DNA of 64,000 nucleotides from Spirochaetia bacterium (GTDB lineage Bacteria; Spirochaetota; Leptospiria; Leptospirales; Leptonemataceae). The stretch is from contig VFLI01000042.1 in the NCBI GenBank assembly GCA_009885105.1, positions 1 through 64,000 on the forward strand. The letters are read 5' to 3'. The number at the start of each line of letters is the position of its first letter. Positions within the stretch are counted from its first letter, which is position 1. This document shows positions 8,555 to 17,579 of this stretch, piece by piece. Below the pieces are notes generated by a model. The model searched no databases. It was not told the DNA's origin and saw only the letters and a list, made by a program, of their open reading frames with translations. Made by a program: the position numbers and the translations under genes.

Positions 8555-9031
8555 TTACTGCATATCAAATCGAGGCTTTTTTGTTTCTGTGAGCAGGCCG
8601 GAATTGTAGTTTGCCCTTATTTTTTCGTTGTCCGGGCACAGGGCCAGAGCCCGGCTCATGGCGGCCAGGGCCGAACGGGAACTGCCGGTCTGTTCCAGAG
8701 CCTGCCCCAGGTTGTTGGCGTAGAGACAGTCGATCTCAGCTTTTTTTTCCCAGACAGGAGCCGCTTCATTCCAGTCGCCGCCCAGGGCCTTCTCCACTGC
8801 GCCCCGATTTTCTGGATCGTCATTTCTGTAAAGTAAATAGCGCAGCTCCTTCCTCTGCATAATGCCCGCCGCATCTCTGCCGGCAGAAGGAAGATCAATT
8901 TTTCGTAAAAGGTAGAATTTTTTTTCCGAAATTGACTGGCACTGGAAAAAAAACAGCAGAACCGGCGATAAAAAAACAGCGTGGAAAAACCAAGCCTTTT
9001 GCTTTACCTTTTTGTTTTGGGAAAAAAACAT
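8555..9031 (-). CDS. Putative lipoprotein with a TPR-like segment
   Basis: 158 aa. A basic start and a very Phe-rich hydrophobic core end at LLFFFQC (Cys31), a plausible lipobox. The last ~70 residues read as one to two tetratricopeptide-like helical hairpins (ALGGDWNEAAPVWEKKAEID, CLYANNLGQALEQTGSSRSA, LAAMSRALALCPDNEKI), with the asparagine-rich end typical of TPR borders. Such lipoproteins often serve as periplasmic adaptors, but the partner is unknown. First gene of the minus-strand run that continues to 7478. Confidence 0.65.
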   Translation of the reverse strand: MFFSQNKKVKQKAWFFHAVFLSPVLLFFFQCQSISEKKFYLLRKIDLPSAGRDAAGIMQRKELRYLLYRNDDPENRGAVEKALGGDWNEAAPVWEKKAEIDCLYANNLGQALEQTGSSRSALAAMSRALALCPDNEKIRANYNSGLLTETKKPRFDMQ

Positions 9032-9142
9032 GGTTCTGTGATGGATTTTTTGAAAGAATCCCCGGGACAGAATGTCCCCCCAGCATCAAATCGGGCTGCT
9101 GCCGGAATCCGGTCATCAACTCATTCAAAAACAGTCAGGCTG

Positions 9143-9394
9143 ATGTTCATTTTTTCTGTCATTGTATTTTTATTTTTTTCCTGCGCAAAAGATCCCAATC
9201 CTATCATACCACGATTTGAAAAATATCTCGTTCTCTGCCCAACCGGCCAGCAGACCTGCTACGCCAATTGCGGAATCCAGTATGACACAAACGGCAACGG
9301 CCGGATTGATCCGGTAGAACAGATTTATTACAATGGCTGCACGGCAGACTGCGACAGCCGTTGTTCCCTGTCTTTTCTTCTGCTTATCCTCTAA
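9143..9394 (+). CDS. Small EF-hand, Cys-rich putative lipoprotein
   Basis: About 83 aa. MFIFSVIVFLFFSC gives a lipobox with Cys14. Residues 48-59, DTNGNGRIDPVE, match the canonical calcium-binding EF-hand loop at positions 1, 3, 5, 9 and 12, flanked by cysteines (CPTGQQTCYANC before, CTADCDSRC after). The C-terminus is hydrophobic (LSFLLLIL). It probably binds calcium outside the cytoplasm. The start is chosen by the signal peptide; earlier in-frame starts (9041, 8981) would overlap the divergent gene and spoil the signal. Confidence 0.65.
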   Translation: MFIFSVIVFLFFSCAKDPNPIIPRFEKYLVLCPTGQQTCYANCGIQYDTNGNGRIDPVEQIYYNGCTADCDSRCSLSFLLLIL

Positions 9395-9442
9395 TCAGTT
9401 CTGGAGTCTGTCCGGGAATCGCCGCAGACCGCTTCCGGCGGA

Positions 9443-11152
9443 TCATTGCCCGATCCTGATTTTTTCTCTTTCCGCGGCTGTTTCTTGATTGATGCGCGAC
9501 ATCTCATTCCATAGGAACGGAAATTCTCTGTCATAATTCCCGGTGTCCATCATTATGATCTCATCAAATTTCTTCTCCGCCCGATTCAGATCCATCATCA
9601 GCTCTTTTTTTTGCGGCCGGGCGGCAAGAACCGAACGGGTCCGGCCCGTGAAGAGATGGACTTTCACATACAATTTCTTCCCTTCCATCAAAACTATCCG
9701 GGGATAGATCGAATCGTTTTTCATTCTCTGAAGGAATGCCTCCACATTTTCAGCTGCCATCCGGATGTTTGTGTCGCTGGCCGGCGAGCTTTCAGAATTT
9801 CGCAGGAGCCAGGGAAGAGTAAAAAGACAGGATGCCAGGAACAGAGCCGAAACTACAGAGAGGGTCTTTCCGGCAGAAACCGCCTCTTCTTTATTGGATT
9901 GTTCTCCTGTAAGAAAGTAAAAAAAGAAAAAACCGGCCGGTATCCGGAAAAATGTCTGGAGATCCCAGTCTGCCGGATATCCCAGTAGAGGATGAATTAG
10001 AAAAGCCCCGGCGGCGAAGGTCAAAGCGGCAGTCAGACTGAAGAGTTTCTGCGGCGTTGAAACTAAAAGGGAAAATTCTTTCTTCTGCGCGAATGAATAG
10101 ATAAATGCCGTCATGCCGGCCGGACAGGCGAGCAGAAAAAGATTGATAAAATCCAGAAAATGTCGGCTGGAAAAAAGTATACGGGGACCGTACACCGGCG
10201 GACGGGAGACATGCGATCCTGAAAATTCGATTCTGTTCGGGGAAAAAAATAGGAAATAGGACCAAACAGCAGCAAGAATGATAACAGAAGGCACCGCGCC
10301 GGCGGCGGCCATTTTTATAAATACACGTATTTTCCTCTGTGACAGGATCACAATCAGGCAGACGAGCGCGGGAAGCAGAAGTCCGGCGATCATGTGAAGC
10401 AGCGCCGCGGCAGCGGCCAGGACGGCGACAGCGGCAATAAATTTGATTTTCTGCGCTTCAATCATTGCCTCAGGATTTTGCGCGAATTTTTCCAGAAGAA
10501 TGCAGGATGCCGCCATCACGCAGAAAATAAAGAGCGAAGCAATCGAGTAATTCTCAACGTAACCCGCATAAAGCTGCAGTCCGGGCGTGAGAAAAAGAAC
10601 GCAAAGACCGATTATCTTATCACGCAAGATTCTTTTTCTTAGAAAAATCCAGAGAGCTGCCGCGGCTGCCGCGCCGGAGGCGATACTCAGAAGCATATAG
10701 GACGAATGGATCGTGCCCCAGCCGTTTGTCTCGAGAAATAAGAAAAGCTTTGAATGCAAATACAGTTCCAGGAGTTCATCAAAACTGTCCAGATAGCCGA
10801 ACTGATGCGAGAATACCGGCACTGTCTCCAGAAGCAGAAGGCTGTCGCCCAGTCCGTCCGGCGGAGGCAGAAAAAGCTGCTGTCGAAAAAAAAAGAACGC
10901 CAGCGCCGCCGAGCTGCAGAGAGGAATCAGAAAAAAAATGCTGTCCGAAAATCTGCGGCTGTCGGGATGCTCTGTTCCTGTAATTTTTCTTCCGAAAGAA
11001 TTGAGAAGAAAAAAAAGAGGAATGGCTCCCAGAAAAGTCCAGGCAAAAGGTTTCATATGCCGCAGGGCCCAGAGATCGTTGGGCGCAAGAAAGACAGCGG
11101 CGCCGGGAAGAAGAAAGAAAGAAAAAATCAACACGGCATAGCGAAAGGGCAT
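9443..11152 (-). CDS. Large polytopic membrane protein, GT-C-like
   Basis: 569 aa with about 11-12 hydrophobic helices, then a soluble C-terminal part of ~100 residues (AAENVEAFLQRMKND...). The early extracytoplasmic loop (DGLGDSLLLLETVPVF) and the GYVENYSIASLF motif in the middle recall GT-C-fold lipid-linked sugar transferases, but no catalytic motif is certain, so function is left open. Start codon overlaps the stop of the 63-aa gene (ATGA), and that gene overlaps trmB, so the three form one coupled operon. Confidence 0.6.
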   Translation of the reverse strand: MPFRYAVLIFSFFLLPGAAVFLAPNDLWALRHMKPFAWTFLGAIPLFFLLNSFGRKITGTEHPDSRRFSDSIFFLIPLCSSAALAFFFFRQQLFLPPPDGLGDSLLLLETVPVFSHQFGYLDSFDELLELYLHSKLFLFLETNGWGTIHSSYMLLSIASGAAAAAALWIFLRKRILRDKIIGLCVLFLTPGLQLYAGYVENYSIASLFIFCVMAASCILLEKFAQNPEAMIEAQKIKFIAAVAVLAAAAALLHMIAGLLLPALVCLIVILSQRKIRVFIKMAAAGAVPSVIILAAVWSYFLFFSPNRIEFSGSHVSRPPVYGPRILFSSRHFLDFINLFLLACPAGMTAFIYSFAQKKEFSLLVSTPQKLFSLTAALTFAAGAFLIHPLLGYPADWDLQTFFRIPAGFFFFYFLTGEQSNKEEAVSAGKTLSVVSALFLASCLFTLPWLLRNSESSPASDTNIRMAAENVEAFLQRMKNDSIYPRIVLMEGKKLYVKVHLFTGRTRSVLAARPQKKELMMDLNRAEKKFDEIIMMDTGNYDREFPFLWNEMSRINQETAAEREKIRIGQ

Positions 11153-11343
11153 CAGGACTCTCCGGATAGAATTTCAGCCGGGGGATTTTCATCCAGAAAT
11201 ATCCGTCGTCGTTCGTCCCAGGACTTTTCATAGTCCATCATAATTTCGCGGGCCGGCCAGCTCTCCAGAAGAGTTCTCATCGTTCTGTTCTGCCGGATGA
11301 TTTCTTCCAGGTCGCTTCGTTTAATCTTTTTATTCTCATTCAT
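11152..11343 (-). CDS. Small hypothetical protein (63 aa)
   Basis: A charged, helical 63-aa protein without signal peptide or membrane segment (MNENKKIKRSDLEEIIRQNR...). It overlaps trmB by 8 nt upstream and the membrane-protein gene downstream by 4 nt (ATGA), which is the main evidence that it is real. No family recognised. Confidence 0.6.
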   Translation of the reverse strand: MNENKKIKRSDLEEIIRQNRTMRTLLESWPAREIMMDYEKSWDERRRIFLDENPPAEILSGES

Positions 11344-12016
11344 GATTCAATTTCCATCTCTGGTAGTAGGGAGTTCTTTTCTGATTTAAAAAAATAGTTT
11401 CAAATTTGGTGGGAGGATATCCGTCGGGCGTTTTTCTGATATAATCAGGATTCCGGTACACGCTGCTAAAAGCGCCTGCTTTTCGGAAGATGGAAAGAAT
11501 TTTACGCGCGTACGGTCCATAATCGGTTGCAATGGATATTTCCCCGCCTGGCCGCAATATTTTTTTCATTCTACCGGGAAAAGAATTATCGATCAGACGG
11601 TGTTTCCGGTGCCGTCTTTTTGGCCAGGGGTCCGGAAAATTCACGATCACAAGATCAAAGGAATGCGCAGGGAGAATTTCATCCATGAACCAGACAAAAT
11701 TCATCGGAATGATTTTCAGATTTGTCAATTTTAGTTTATCAATATTGTTTAATAATTTCCGGATCCTGTCCCAGTTTATCTCAAAAGCCGTGTATTCATG
11801 ATCCGGATGAGAGACGGACCACTGGACGGCGAATTCGCCCCAGCCGGCGCCCAGTTCCAGAACATGGCAGGACCGGGCGGCCGAAAAAAGCGCTGTCTCC
11901 TCCATGGGACAAAGAGAGGTCGGAACCAGGAGACCCGGCTCGTTTTTACCCAGGTTACGCTGTTTTATCCTGTCAAAGGCTTTTTCCAGGACATGGCGCG
12001 GCGGGTTAGTTGACAT
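11336..12016 (-). CDS. trmB: tRNA (guanine-N7-)-methyltransferase TrmB
   Basis: 226 aa. Class I SAM-dependent methyltransferase: motif I HVLELGAGWGEFAVQ, motif II acidic end YTAFEIN, then the TrmB signatures NFPDPWPKRRHRKHRLI and TKFETIFL. It makes m7G46 in the variable loop of tRNAs. Length is usual for the family. ATG at 12016; an overlapping 63-aa gene and a membrane protein follow in an operon. High certainty. Confidence 0.94.
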   Translation of the reverse strand: MSTNPPRHVLEKAFDRIKQRNLGKNEPGLLVPTSLCPMEETALFSAARSCHVLELGAGWGEFAVQWSVSHPDHEYTAFEINWDRIRKLLNNIDKLKLTNLKIIPMNFVWFMDEILPAHSFDLVIVNFPDPWPKRRHRKHRLIDNSFPGRMKKILRPGGEISIATDYGPYARKILSIFRKAGAFSSVYRNPDYIRKTPDGYPPTKFETIFLNQKRTPYYQRWKLNHE

Positions 12017-12142
12017 TTTGTTAGATTTTGATTTGCCGGAGCTCCCTGACTATCGTTTCTTTAAAGGAGAGCTTGAAAAAACCGCCGATAATGTATGGGA
12101 AGGATTTCGATCCGGATTTGGTGCTATATCTGATGTTACAGG

Positions 12143-13096
12143 ATGTCACAGTTGCAAGTTAAACTCTGGGGAGTGCGAGGATCCATACCCGCGCCGGTGA
12201 GCAATGTCGAGTATCAAAGAAAATTGCTGGGTGTGCTGGGTGAAGCCCGCGCCGCCTGGAAGGCCCACCCCGATTTGACAGAAAAGCAGATTGTTGAAAG
12301 ACTTCCGATGCTCTTGAGTCGTGTGATCGGAGGCGAGACAACCTGCGTTGAAGTGATGCAGGACGATTTCCAGCTTGTGCTGGATATGGGAACAGGCGCC
12401 CGGCGTCTGGGTTATGACATGATGGCCCGCGGACGAAAGGGAGACATTCATATCCTTCTGACACACACTCACTGGGATCACATCCAGGGCTGGCCATTTT
12501 TTGTTCCCGGTTACATTCCAACAAATACGATGCATTTCTATTCCGCGCATATGAACTGTGAAGAGCGATTCGTGCGTCAGCAGCACCCGGATCATTTTCC
12601 TCTGGGTTTTTACGAATCCAGATCACAGAAACAGTTTCATCTGTTCAAAACCGGCGAGCGGCTGGATATCGGGCCGTTTAAAATCTTGACGGCTCCGTTG
12701 ATGCATCCGGGCGATTCCGTGGCCTACCGGATTGAGGCCGGGGGAAAGGTCTTTATTTTCGCGACGGATGCGGAATTTTTCGGAGACGACCTGAAAAAAG
12801 CGCTGCAGTCCAGAAAAAAATTCTTTCACAAAGCCGATCTTCTGATTATGGATTCGCAGTACTCTACGGCCGAGGCGGAGCAGAAAATTGGCTGGGGCCA
12901 CACGGCGATGCCTACGGCTGTCGACTGCGCCGTGGAATGGAAGGTTAAACATATCGTGCTGACGCACCATGAACCGGCGCACGAAGATGAGACGATCTAC
13001 AAAATGTTTGACGAGGCCCGGGAACATGCCGAGAAGGCAGGCGCAAACGGGACAAAGATCAGCCTGGCCTCGGAAGGGATGTCCTACGATCTGTAG
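12143..13096 (+). CDS. Metallo-beta-lactamase fold hydrolase
   Basis: 317 aa. N-terminal LWGVRGSIPAP and VIGGETTCVEV..LVLDMGTGARRLG, then the metal motif LTHTHWDHIQGWPFF (HxHxDH), a later His (APLMHPGDSVAYRI), the bridging Asp (IFATDAEFF) and a terminal LTHHEPAHEDE. This is the PhnP/RNase Z-like branch; members act on phosphodiesters, but the substrate is not determinable. An insert after the first strands (residues ~18-60) is longer than in PhnP. Its stop directly abuts the stop of the convergent glycosyltransferase gene (13096/13097). Confidence 0.85.
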   Translation: MSQLQVKLWGVRGSIPAPVSNVEYQRKLLGVLGEARAAWKAHPDLTEKQIVERLPMLLSRVIGGETTCVEVMQDDFQLVLDMGTGARRLGYDMMARGRKGDIHILLTHTHWDHIQGWPFFVPGYIPTNTMHFYSAHMNCEERFVRQQHPDHFPLGFYESRSQKQFHLFKTGERLDIGPFKILTAPLMHPGDSVAYRIEAGGKVFIFATDAEFFGDDLKKALQSRKKFFHKADLLIMDSQYSTAEAEQKIGWGHTAMPTAVDCAVEWKVKHIVLTHHEPAHEDETIYKMFDEAREHAEKAGANGTKISLASEGMSYDL

Positions 13097-14245
13097 TCAG
13101 TTTTTGCGCCAGGTGAAATTTAAATTCAGATAATAATTGCTGACGGTGGCTACGACGATTCCCAGCGCATTGTTGAAAATGTTTCGGAAACCTTCCGACA
13201 GAATTCCAATCAGAAATCCATTGGCCTGCAGCATCTGAAAGACGCCTATCTGTACGATAAGTCCTAACAGACTCACAAGCTGGAATTTCACAAATCCCGC
13301 GATTTTCTTTTTTCCGCTGTGTCTTCTTTCATAGAATGTGAAGTAGTTATTCAGAAAATAATTGCTTATAATACTTGTTTCCACAGCTGCGAGCATGGAA
13401 AAAGAATTGGGATCCATCCGCAATAAAAGACCGCTGAAGAAATCTTGAAGAACGAGAACTCTGCACGCGGCCAGAACAAGCGAGTATACCAGAACACCGG
13501 AAGCTCCCACCAGGCAGTACATCAGAAAGGTAGGTGTTACATATTTCCCGAATCTCAGGTCCCAGAGCGCGATCAGATAATTCTTTATCACAGAGCTGGA
13601 CAGCTTGGTTTCACCGTGAATTCGATTCTTGAATGTGTATCCGATTTCCTTGATGGCAAGCCCGCGGCTTCTGCCGATAAACTCGAGCAGGATTTTGAAT
13701 CCCCGGGGATTGATTTTATCCGCCGATTTCTGATACGTTTCCCGCGATATGACAAAGAATCCCGACATGGGATCTTTTACATTCACGGGAAGCATGACCT
13801 TGGCCATAAAGGCGGCCACCCAGCTCATAAAACGTCTGGTTGCGGACCAGTTCCCGTAACTGCCGCCCTCAATGCCCCTTGAGCCGATGCAGATATCCAT
13901 TCTATCATCATGAATTGCTCTGAACATTTCCGGCAGGATGGATTCATCGTGCTGCAGGTCTGCGTCCATCACGGCAAAAACTTCACCGTTGGCCACGGCC
14001 ATGCCTGTCAGCACCGCAGAGGAAAGTCCGCGGTCTTCAATTCGGCGGATGACGCGAACCCAGGGATTTTTTTCAGAAATTTTTTCCACGATTTCCCATG
14101 TCCTGTCCGGGCTGTTATCGTCCACGACTATGATCTCATGGGGGATAGATTTTAATACGGTCTTCAGCCGGTCGATCAGCAGGGCGATATTGCCGGATTC
14201 ATTGTAGGTCGGAAGTATGACCGAAATTGCAGCTCTGTTGCTCAT
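13097..14245 (-). CDS. Polyprenol-phosphate glycosyltransferase fused to a GtrA domain
   Basis: 382 aa. Residues 1-240 are a DPM1-like GT2 domain (SVILPTYNESGNI, EIIVVDDNSPDRTWEI, VFAVMDADLQHDE with the DxD, GFFVISRE, GETKLS). Residues ~245-380 hold four membrane helices of the GtrA family (FLMYCLVGASGVLVYSLVL...NNYFTFYERR...NYYLNLNFTWRKN). Such fusions make a polyprenyl-phosphate sugar and help flip it across the membrane for lipid or glycan modification. Ends flush with the convergent MBL gene. Confidence 0.92.
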   Translation of the reverse strand: MSNRAAISVILPTYNESGNIALLIDRLKTVLKSIPHEIIVVDDNSPDRTWEIVEKISEKNPWVRVIRRIEDRGLSSAVLTGMAVANGEVFAVMDADLQHDESILPEMFRAIHDDRMDICIGSRGIEGGSYGNWSATRRFMSWVAAFMAKVMLPVNVKDPMSGFFVISRETYQKSADKINPRGFKILLEFIGRSRGLAIKEIGYTFKNRIHGETKLSSSVIKNYLIALWDLRFGKYVTPTFLMYCLVGASGVLVYSLVLAACRVLVLQDFFSGLLLRMDPNSFSMLAAVETSIISNYFLNNYFTFYERRHSGKKKIAGFVKFQLVSLLGLIVQIGVFQMLQANGFLIGILSEGFRNIFNNALGIVVATVSNYYLNLNFTWRKN

Positions 14246-14320
14246 GGAGTCTGATGTCCATGCAACAGCAGGCTGTTTAAAAGGAAAGGATTTTTCCTGG
14301 TTCGGTGAGCACTTCGCGGA

Positions 14321-14974
14321 TTACTGCGGCTGGCTGATACAGGTCGTGGTGCCCTGGAAAATACTTCCGTTGGATGAAATCATTTCGAAGGCCAGGTTTG
14401 CGTAGGATACCTGTGTGTTGTCGCCGTTCAAGGAGTAGCCGCTTTTCCAGTCGATGGTTCCTGTTCTTCCCTGGAATGTAATACCGGCCAGCGAATTCAC
14501 AAAAATGAACGCGGTTGAGCCGCCGCATTTCAATCCATCAGATGTTTCACATGTGGCCGAACCGGATGTGTTGCAGCTTACAAAATCGAGAGTGCTGCAG
14601 GTTTGAGTTGTCGTTGTCAGCGGCGCCAGACTGAAATTACTTAAGGTTGTGGAGTATGTGTATTTTAGCAGCAGGGTTGCGCCCAGTTTGAATGTATAAA
14701 AACTCGAAATGCTAAAGGAAGTCGGCGTTGTGGTGGAGCCGGAACCGGTGCTGCCCGTGCCGGATGTGCCGGTTGTCGAAGTTGTCGGCGGAGTCGCTGT
14801 TCCGCAGACCGAGGTCAGGGATGTGTCGATTTCACCCCAGAACTTATAGACGGGAGGGGTTCCCGCCGACGGGCCGATCATCAGTCCTTCAGCCGTTGGA
14901 TTTGTATTCTGACATCCGGTCAATACAAAGAGAGCCAGAATTGATGAAATAAACGTAAGATAAATATGTCTCAT
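14321..14974 (-). CDS. Putative lipoprotein with Thr/Ser/Gly-rich linker
   Basis: 217 aa. MRHIYLTFISSILALFVLTGC has a perfect lipobox (LTGC, Cys21). A short conserved-looking region (YKFWGEIDTSLTSVCG) is followed by a low-complexity linker of Thr, Ser and Gly (~60-85) and a beta-rich domain with several cysteines (TQTCSTLDFVSCN, ATCETSDGLKCGG) that may pair in disulfides. Probably surface or periplasmic. No family recognised. Confidence 0.75.
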   Translation of the reverse strand: MRHIYLTFISSILALFVLTGCQNTNPTAEGLMIGPSAGTPPVYKFWGEIDTSLTSVCGTATPPTTSTTGTSGTGSTGSGSTTTPTSFSISSFYTFKLGATLLLKYTYSTTLSNFSLAPLTTTTQTCSTLDFVSCNTSGSATCETSDGLKCGGSTAFIFVNSLAGITFQGRTGTIDWKSGYSLNGDNTQVSYANLAFEMISSNGSIFQGTTTCISQPQ

Positions 14975-15140
14975 AAGATTTTCCCCGATGCCTCTGTGTA
15001 TTTCCAGTATATCCAGTCCGTCGTATCTGATTATCGGCTCTGGAATATTGATTTCATAATGCCCGGAGAAAGTAAAGGGGATTTTCCTGAAAAAATTTAT
15101 CAGATTGCATATGCCGGAGCAGCTGCCGGGCGCGTCCTGT

Positions 15141-15707
15141 TCAAGCGCAGCCAGAATTGACCAATTCTAAAAATTCGGCGCGTGTGCCCGTGTTGCTGCG
15201 AAAGACACCGGACATGCTGCTGGTGAATACCTCCGAATTCTGCTTTTCCACTCCGCGCATCATCATGCACATATGCTTGCATTTCATAACCACGCCCACA
15301 CCGAGCGGCTGCAGTATTTCGCTCACGGCATTTTGAATTTCCACGGTCAGCCTTTCCTGGATCTGAAGTCTCCTGGCAAACACATCGACAATGCGGGGAA
15401 TCTTAGACAGACCTATAATCTTCTTATCCGGAATATAGCCGATGTGGGCTCTGCCAAAAAACGGCAGCATATGATGCTCGCACAGACTGTAAACTTCGAT
15501 ATCTCGCACAATGATCATTCCGTCGGCGGGATCGGTAAAAATAGCCTCGTTCAGCAGTTCCTTCATATCCATGCTGTATCCGGACGTTAAAAATTGCATG
15601 GCTTCCGCAACCCGTTCCGGAGTTTTTATCAGACCTTCCCTCCGGGGATCTTCACCCAGTTCTTTGAGAATATCGAGCACGGCGTCTTTGATTTTATTTT
15701 TTTCCAT
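15141..15707 (-). CDS. folE: GTP cyclohydrolase I FolE
   Basis: 188 aa. Converts GTP to 7,8-dihydroneopterin triphosphate, the first step to folate (or queuosine-type) pterins. Zinc ligands are visible: Cys76 and His79 in [10 protein letters not shown] and Cys147 in [10 protein letters not shown]. Other signatures: [42 protein letters not shown]. Length is normal for the short, homodecameric type. The start ATG (15707) is preceded by a GGGATC stretch rather than a clear SD. Confidence 0.96.
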   Translation of the reverse strand: MEKNKIKDAVLDILKELGEDPRREGLIKTPERVAEAMQFLTSGYSMDMKELLNEAIFTDPADGMIIVRDIEVYSLCEHHMLPFFGRAHIGYIPDKKIIGLSKIPRIVDVFARRLQIQERLTVEIQNAVSEILQPLGVGVVMKCKHMCMMMRGVEKQNSEVFTSSMSGVFRSNTGTRAEFLELVNSGCA

Positions 15708-15757
15708 AGTGGGATCTCTGTTTGTGTCGCTTCTTTGATAAGATGTATTTTTACGAA

Positions 15758-16990
15758 TCAGTTCTGTCGAATCTGGCCTGCAGCCTTAGAACGCAGCGCC
15801 GCAAGCTGCATGGCCGCGGGCGAAAAATCTTTCTGCAGTCTTCGCAGTTTTCTGTCTCTGCCTTCAAAAACAATTCCACCTGCGAAAATTTCAAATTTCG
15901 CGGCGGGCAGCGGAAGAGGCGAATATCGTCCCGTAGCCGGGTCCCAGAGTGTCAGCATACCTTTCCTGCTGAGATAGAAAATATTTCTGCTCTGAATGAA
16001 AGCGATCTGTGAAGCCGGCCCGCCCCACAGAGCGCCGTCCACTGCCGCTGCAGGGGCAGTTCTCACCGGACGATAACCGTACCGCCCAGATCCGCCGAAA
16101 ATAATATGGCCGGCATATCGGACAGGGGCTCGCGCTCCGCCCGCGGCCGGGGTTTCTTTTTTTTCGGCTGAATTCTGAGCGACGGGATCGTTCGCGAGCG
16201 TTCCGTAGAACTCAGCGCGTGAAAATCCCTGGTCGAGATAGACGAGTTTGTTCTCATCGGGCCTGTAATGAAAAAGTCTGTAGAACCCGGCCGATCCAAA
16301 AAAAATCAGCATTGAGCCGTCAGGCAGACCGCTCAGTTCCAGCCGGCCTGGCACTTTTGCATACCGGGCCGGAAAACTCTTTACGGCGAGCAGTTTCTGC
16401 GTCTTGCTTTCCTCGTCGGAAAGATCGATGCGGTGAACGCCTTCACTGTCTGCAAAATACATATATTTTCCGGCCGGATCTGTGATCGCAGAACTCTGGC
16501 AGTCCGATACAACCGGATCGTGAAGAATAGAATCCTGTTCCAGATTCACGGGAATGATTTCGCATCCCAGGTCTTTTTTCAGTACGACAGCGGCGAAGGA
16601 ACCGTTGAATGACAGCTGCATGTCGGCAACAGGGTCCGGCAGATCGATTTCCTCCGATCCGTCCGAACGCAGCATGAAAATATCATCGTCCTGAGACCAG
16701 GCGAGGGTCGAACCGTCCCCGCTGCGTCTCAGAATACGGCTGGCATAAGGTTCGGCCAGCACTGTGGAGTTCTCAGTGGAAATTTTTTCGAGATACGAAT
16801 CGATCTCGGACATGACCTGGCTGTTCTGGCCTTTTTTCTGCAGTTCATCCAGCCGGGACACCATCTGTTCTTCTGTCTCTGCGCAACCGGCCAGGAAGCC
16901 GAACAGCAGAGCCTTCATGGTAAGGATTATTTTCCGATATGGAGAAGACAGAGATACGATCCCTGGAATCATACCTGGGACCCGGATCAC
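15758..16990 (-). CDS. Putative lipoprotein with beta-propeller-like repeats
   Basis: 410 aa from a GTG that overlaps the stop of the CBS gene (GTGA, translational coupling); an inner ATG at 16918 gives a cleaner lipoprotein signal, [12 protein letters not shown]. After a short helical part (~40-70) come repeated four-strand units typical of WD40/TolB-like propellers ([88 protein letters not shown]). Role unknown; likely a periplasmic binding scaffold. Confidence 0.7.
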   Translation of the reverse strand: MIRVPGMIPGIVSLSSPYRKIILTMKALLFGFLAGCAETEEQMVSRLDELQKKGQNSQVMSEIDSYLEKISTENSTVLAEPYASRILRRSGDGSTLAWSQDDDIFMLRSDGSEEIDLPDPVADMQLSFNGSFAAVVLKKDLGCEIIPVNLEQDSILHDPVVSDCQSSAITDPAGKYMYFADSEGVHRIDLSDEESKTQKLLAVKSFPARYAKVPGRLELSGLPDGSMLIFFGSAGFYRLFHYRPDENKLVYLDQGFSRAEFYGTLANDPVAQNSAEKKETPAAGGARAPVRYAGHIIFGGSGRYGYRPVRTAPAAAVDGALWGGPASQIAFIQSRNIFYLSRKGMLTLWDPATGRYSPLPLPAAKFEIFAGGIVFEGRDRKLRRLQKDFSPAAMQLAALRSKAAGQIRQN

Positions 16991-17421
16991 GAAATTGCAG
17001 CCCGGCCTTCGCAGACATCGATCATGGCGCGCAGTATGTCTGTGTATGTGATGATGCCGACAAGAACTCCGGATTCAATGATCGGCAGGCCGCCGATTTT
17101 TTTTTCATTCATTATGGTTGCCGCCCTGGCCAGCGATGAATCGGGATCCAGGGAGATCACACTGGAAGACATGACGTCTTTTACAAATACTCGTCCGGCT
17201 TCGCCCTCGATTGTTTCGCGCAACAGATCCATCCCGGCCGTGATATCGCGCAGATCTCTTTCAGTTATTACGCCCACAACAGCCCTGGCCTGATCTATCA
17301 CGGGAATATGGCGGAATTTCTTGCTGTCCATGATCTCAAATACAAGCCGGATCGGATCTTCAGGGCGCACACCGATCGGATTGTGAGTCATGTACTCGCG
17401 TACTATCAGTTTGGTTGCCAT
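16987..17421 (-). CDS. Tandem CBS-domain protein
   Basis: 144 aa, two CBS domains and nothing else. Each has the usual pattern: VREYMTHNPIGVRPEDPIRL..FRHIPVIDQARAVVGVITERDL and VKDVMSSSVISLDPDSSLARAATIM..IGGLPIIESGVLVGIITYTDIL. Bateman modules bind adenosine nucleotides (AMP, ATP, SAM, c-di-AMP) and usually regulate a partner. Coupled to the propeller lipoprotein downstream, whose start overlaps its stop. What it regulates is not evident. Confidence 0.9.
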   Translation of the reverse strand: MATKLIVREYMTHNPIGVRPEDPIRLVFEIMDSKKFRHIPVIDQARAVVGVITERDLRDITAGMDLLRETIEGEAGRVFVKDVMSSSVISLDPDSSLARAATIMNEKKIGGLPIIESGVLVGIITYTDILRAMIDVCEGRAAIS

Positions 17422-17495
17422 AATGTTAAAAAGAACCCTGGCCTTCTGTGCGGTAAACCTTTTTTAAACAGACAAGCATAGTTGGATAAGATTTT

Positions 17496-17579
17496 GGCCA
17501 CGAAAAAACACTAAAGAAATTATGCCTTTTGCGGATCTTTTCTCCTGTTTTCGTGTTTTTTGTGAAATTTCGTGGCTAA
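17496..17579. repeat. Intergenic inverted repeat, CACGAAA family, copy 1
   Basis: Left arm GGCCACGAAAAAACAC (17496-17519 with its flank) pairs with the right arm 17548-17579, whose complement reads TTAGCCACGAAATTTCAC. The motif (A)CACGAAA recurs within each arm. The symporter stop codon lies inside the right arm. Same family as the copy at 35369-35482. Confidence 0.7.

Noticed and set aside
14966-15160. 64-aa plus-strand frame between the lipoprotein and folE
   Set aside because: Overlaps the start of one and the end of the other gene, no SD, composition not coding-like.
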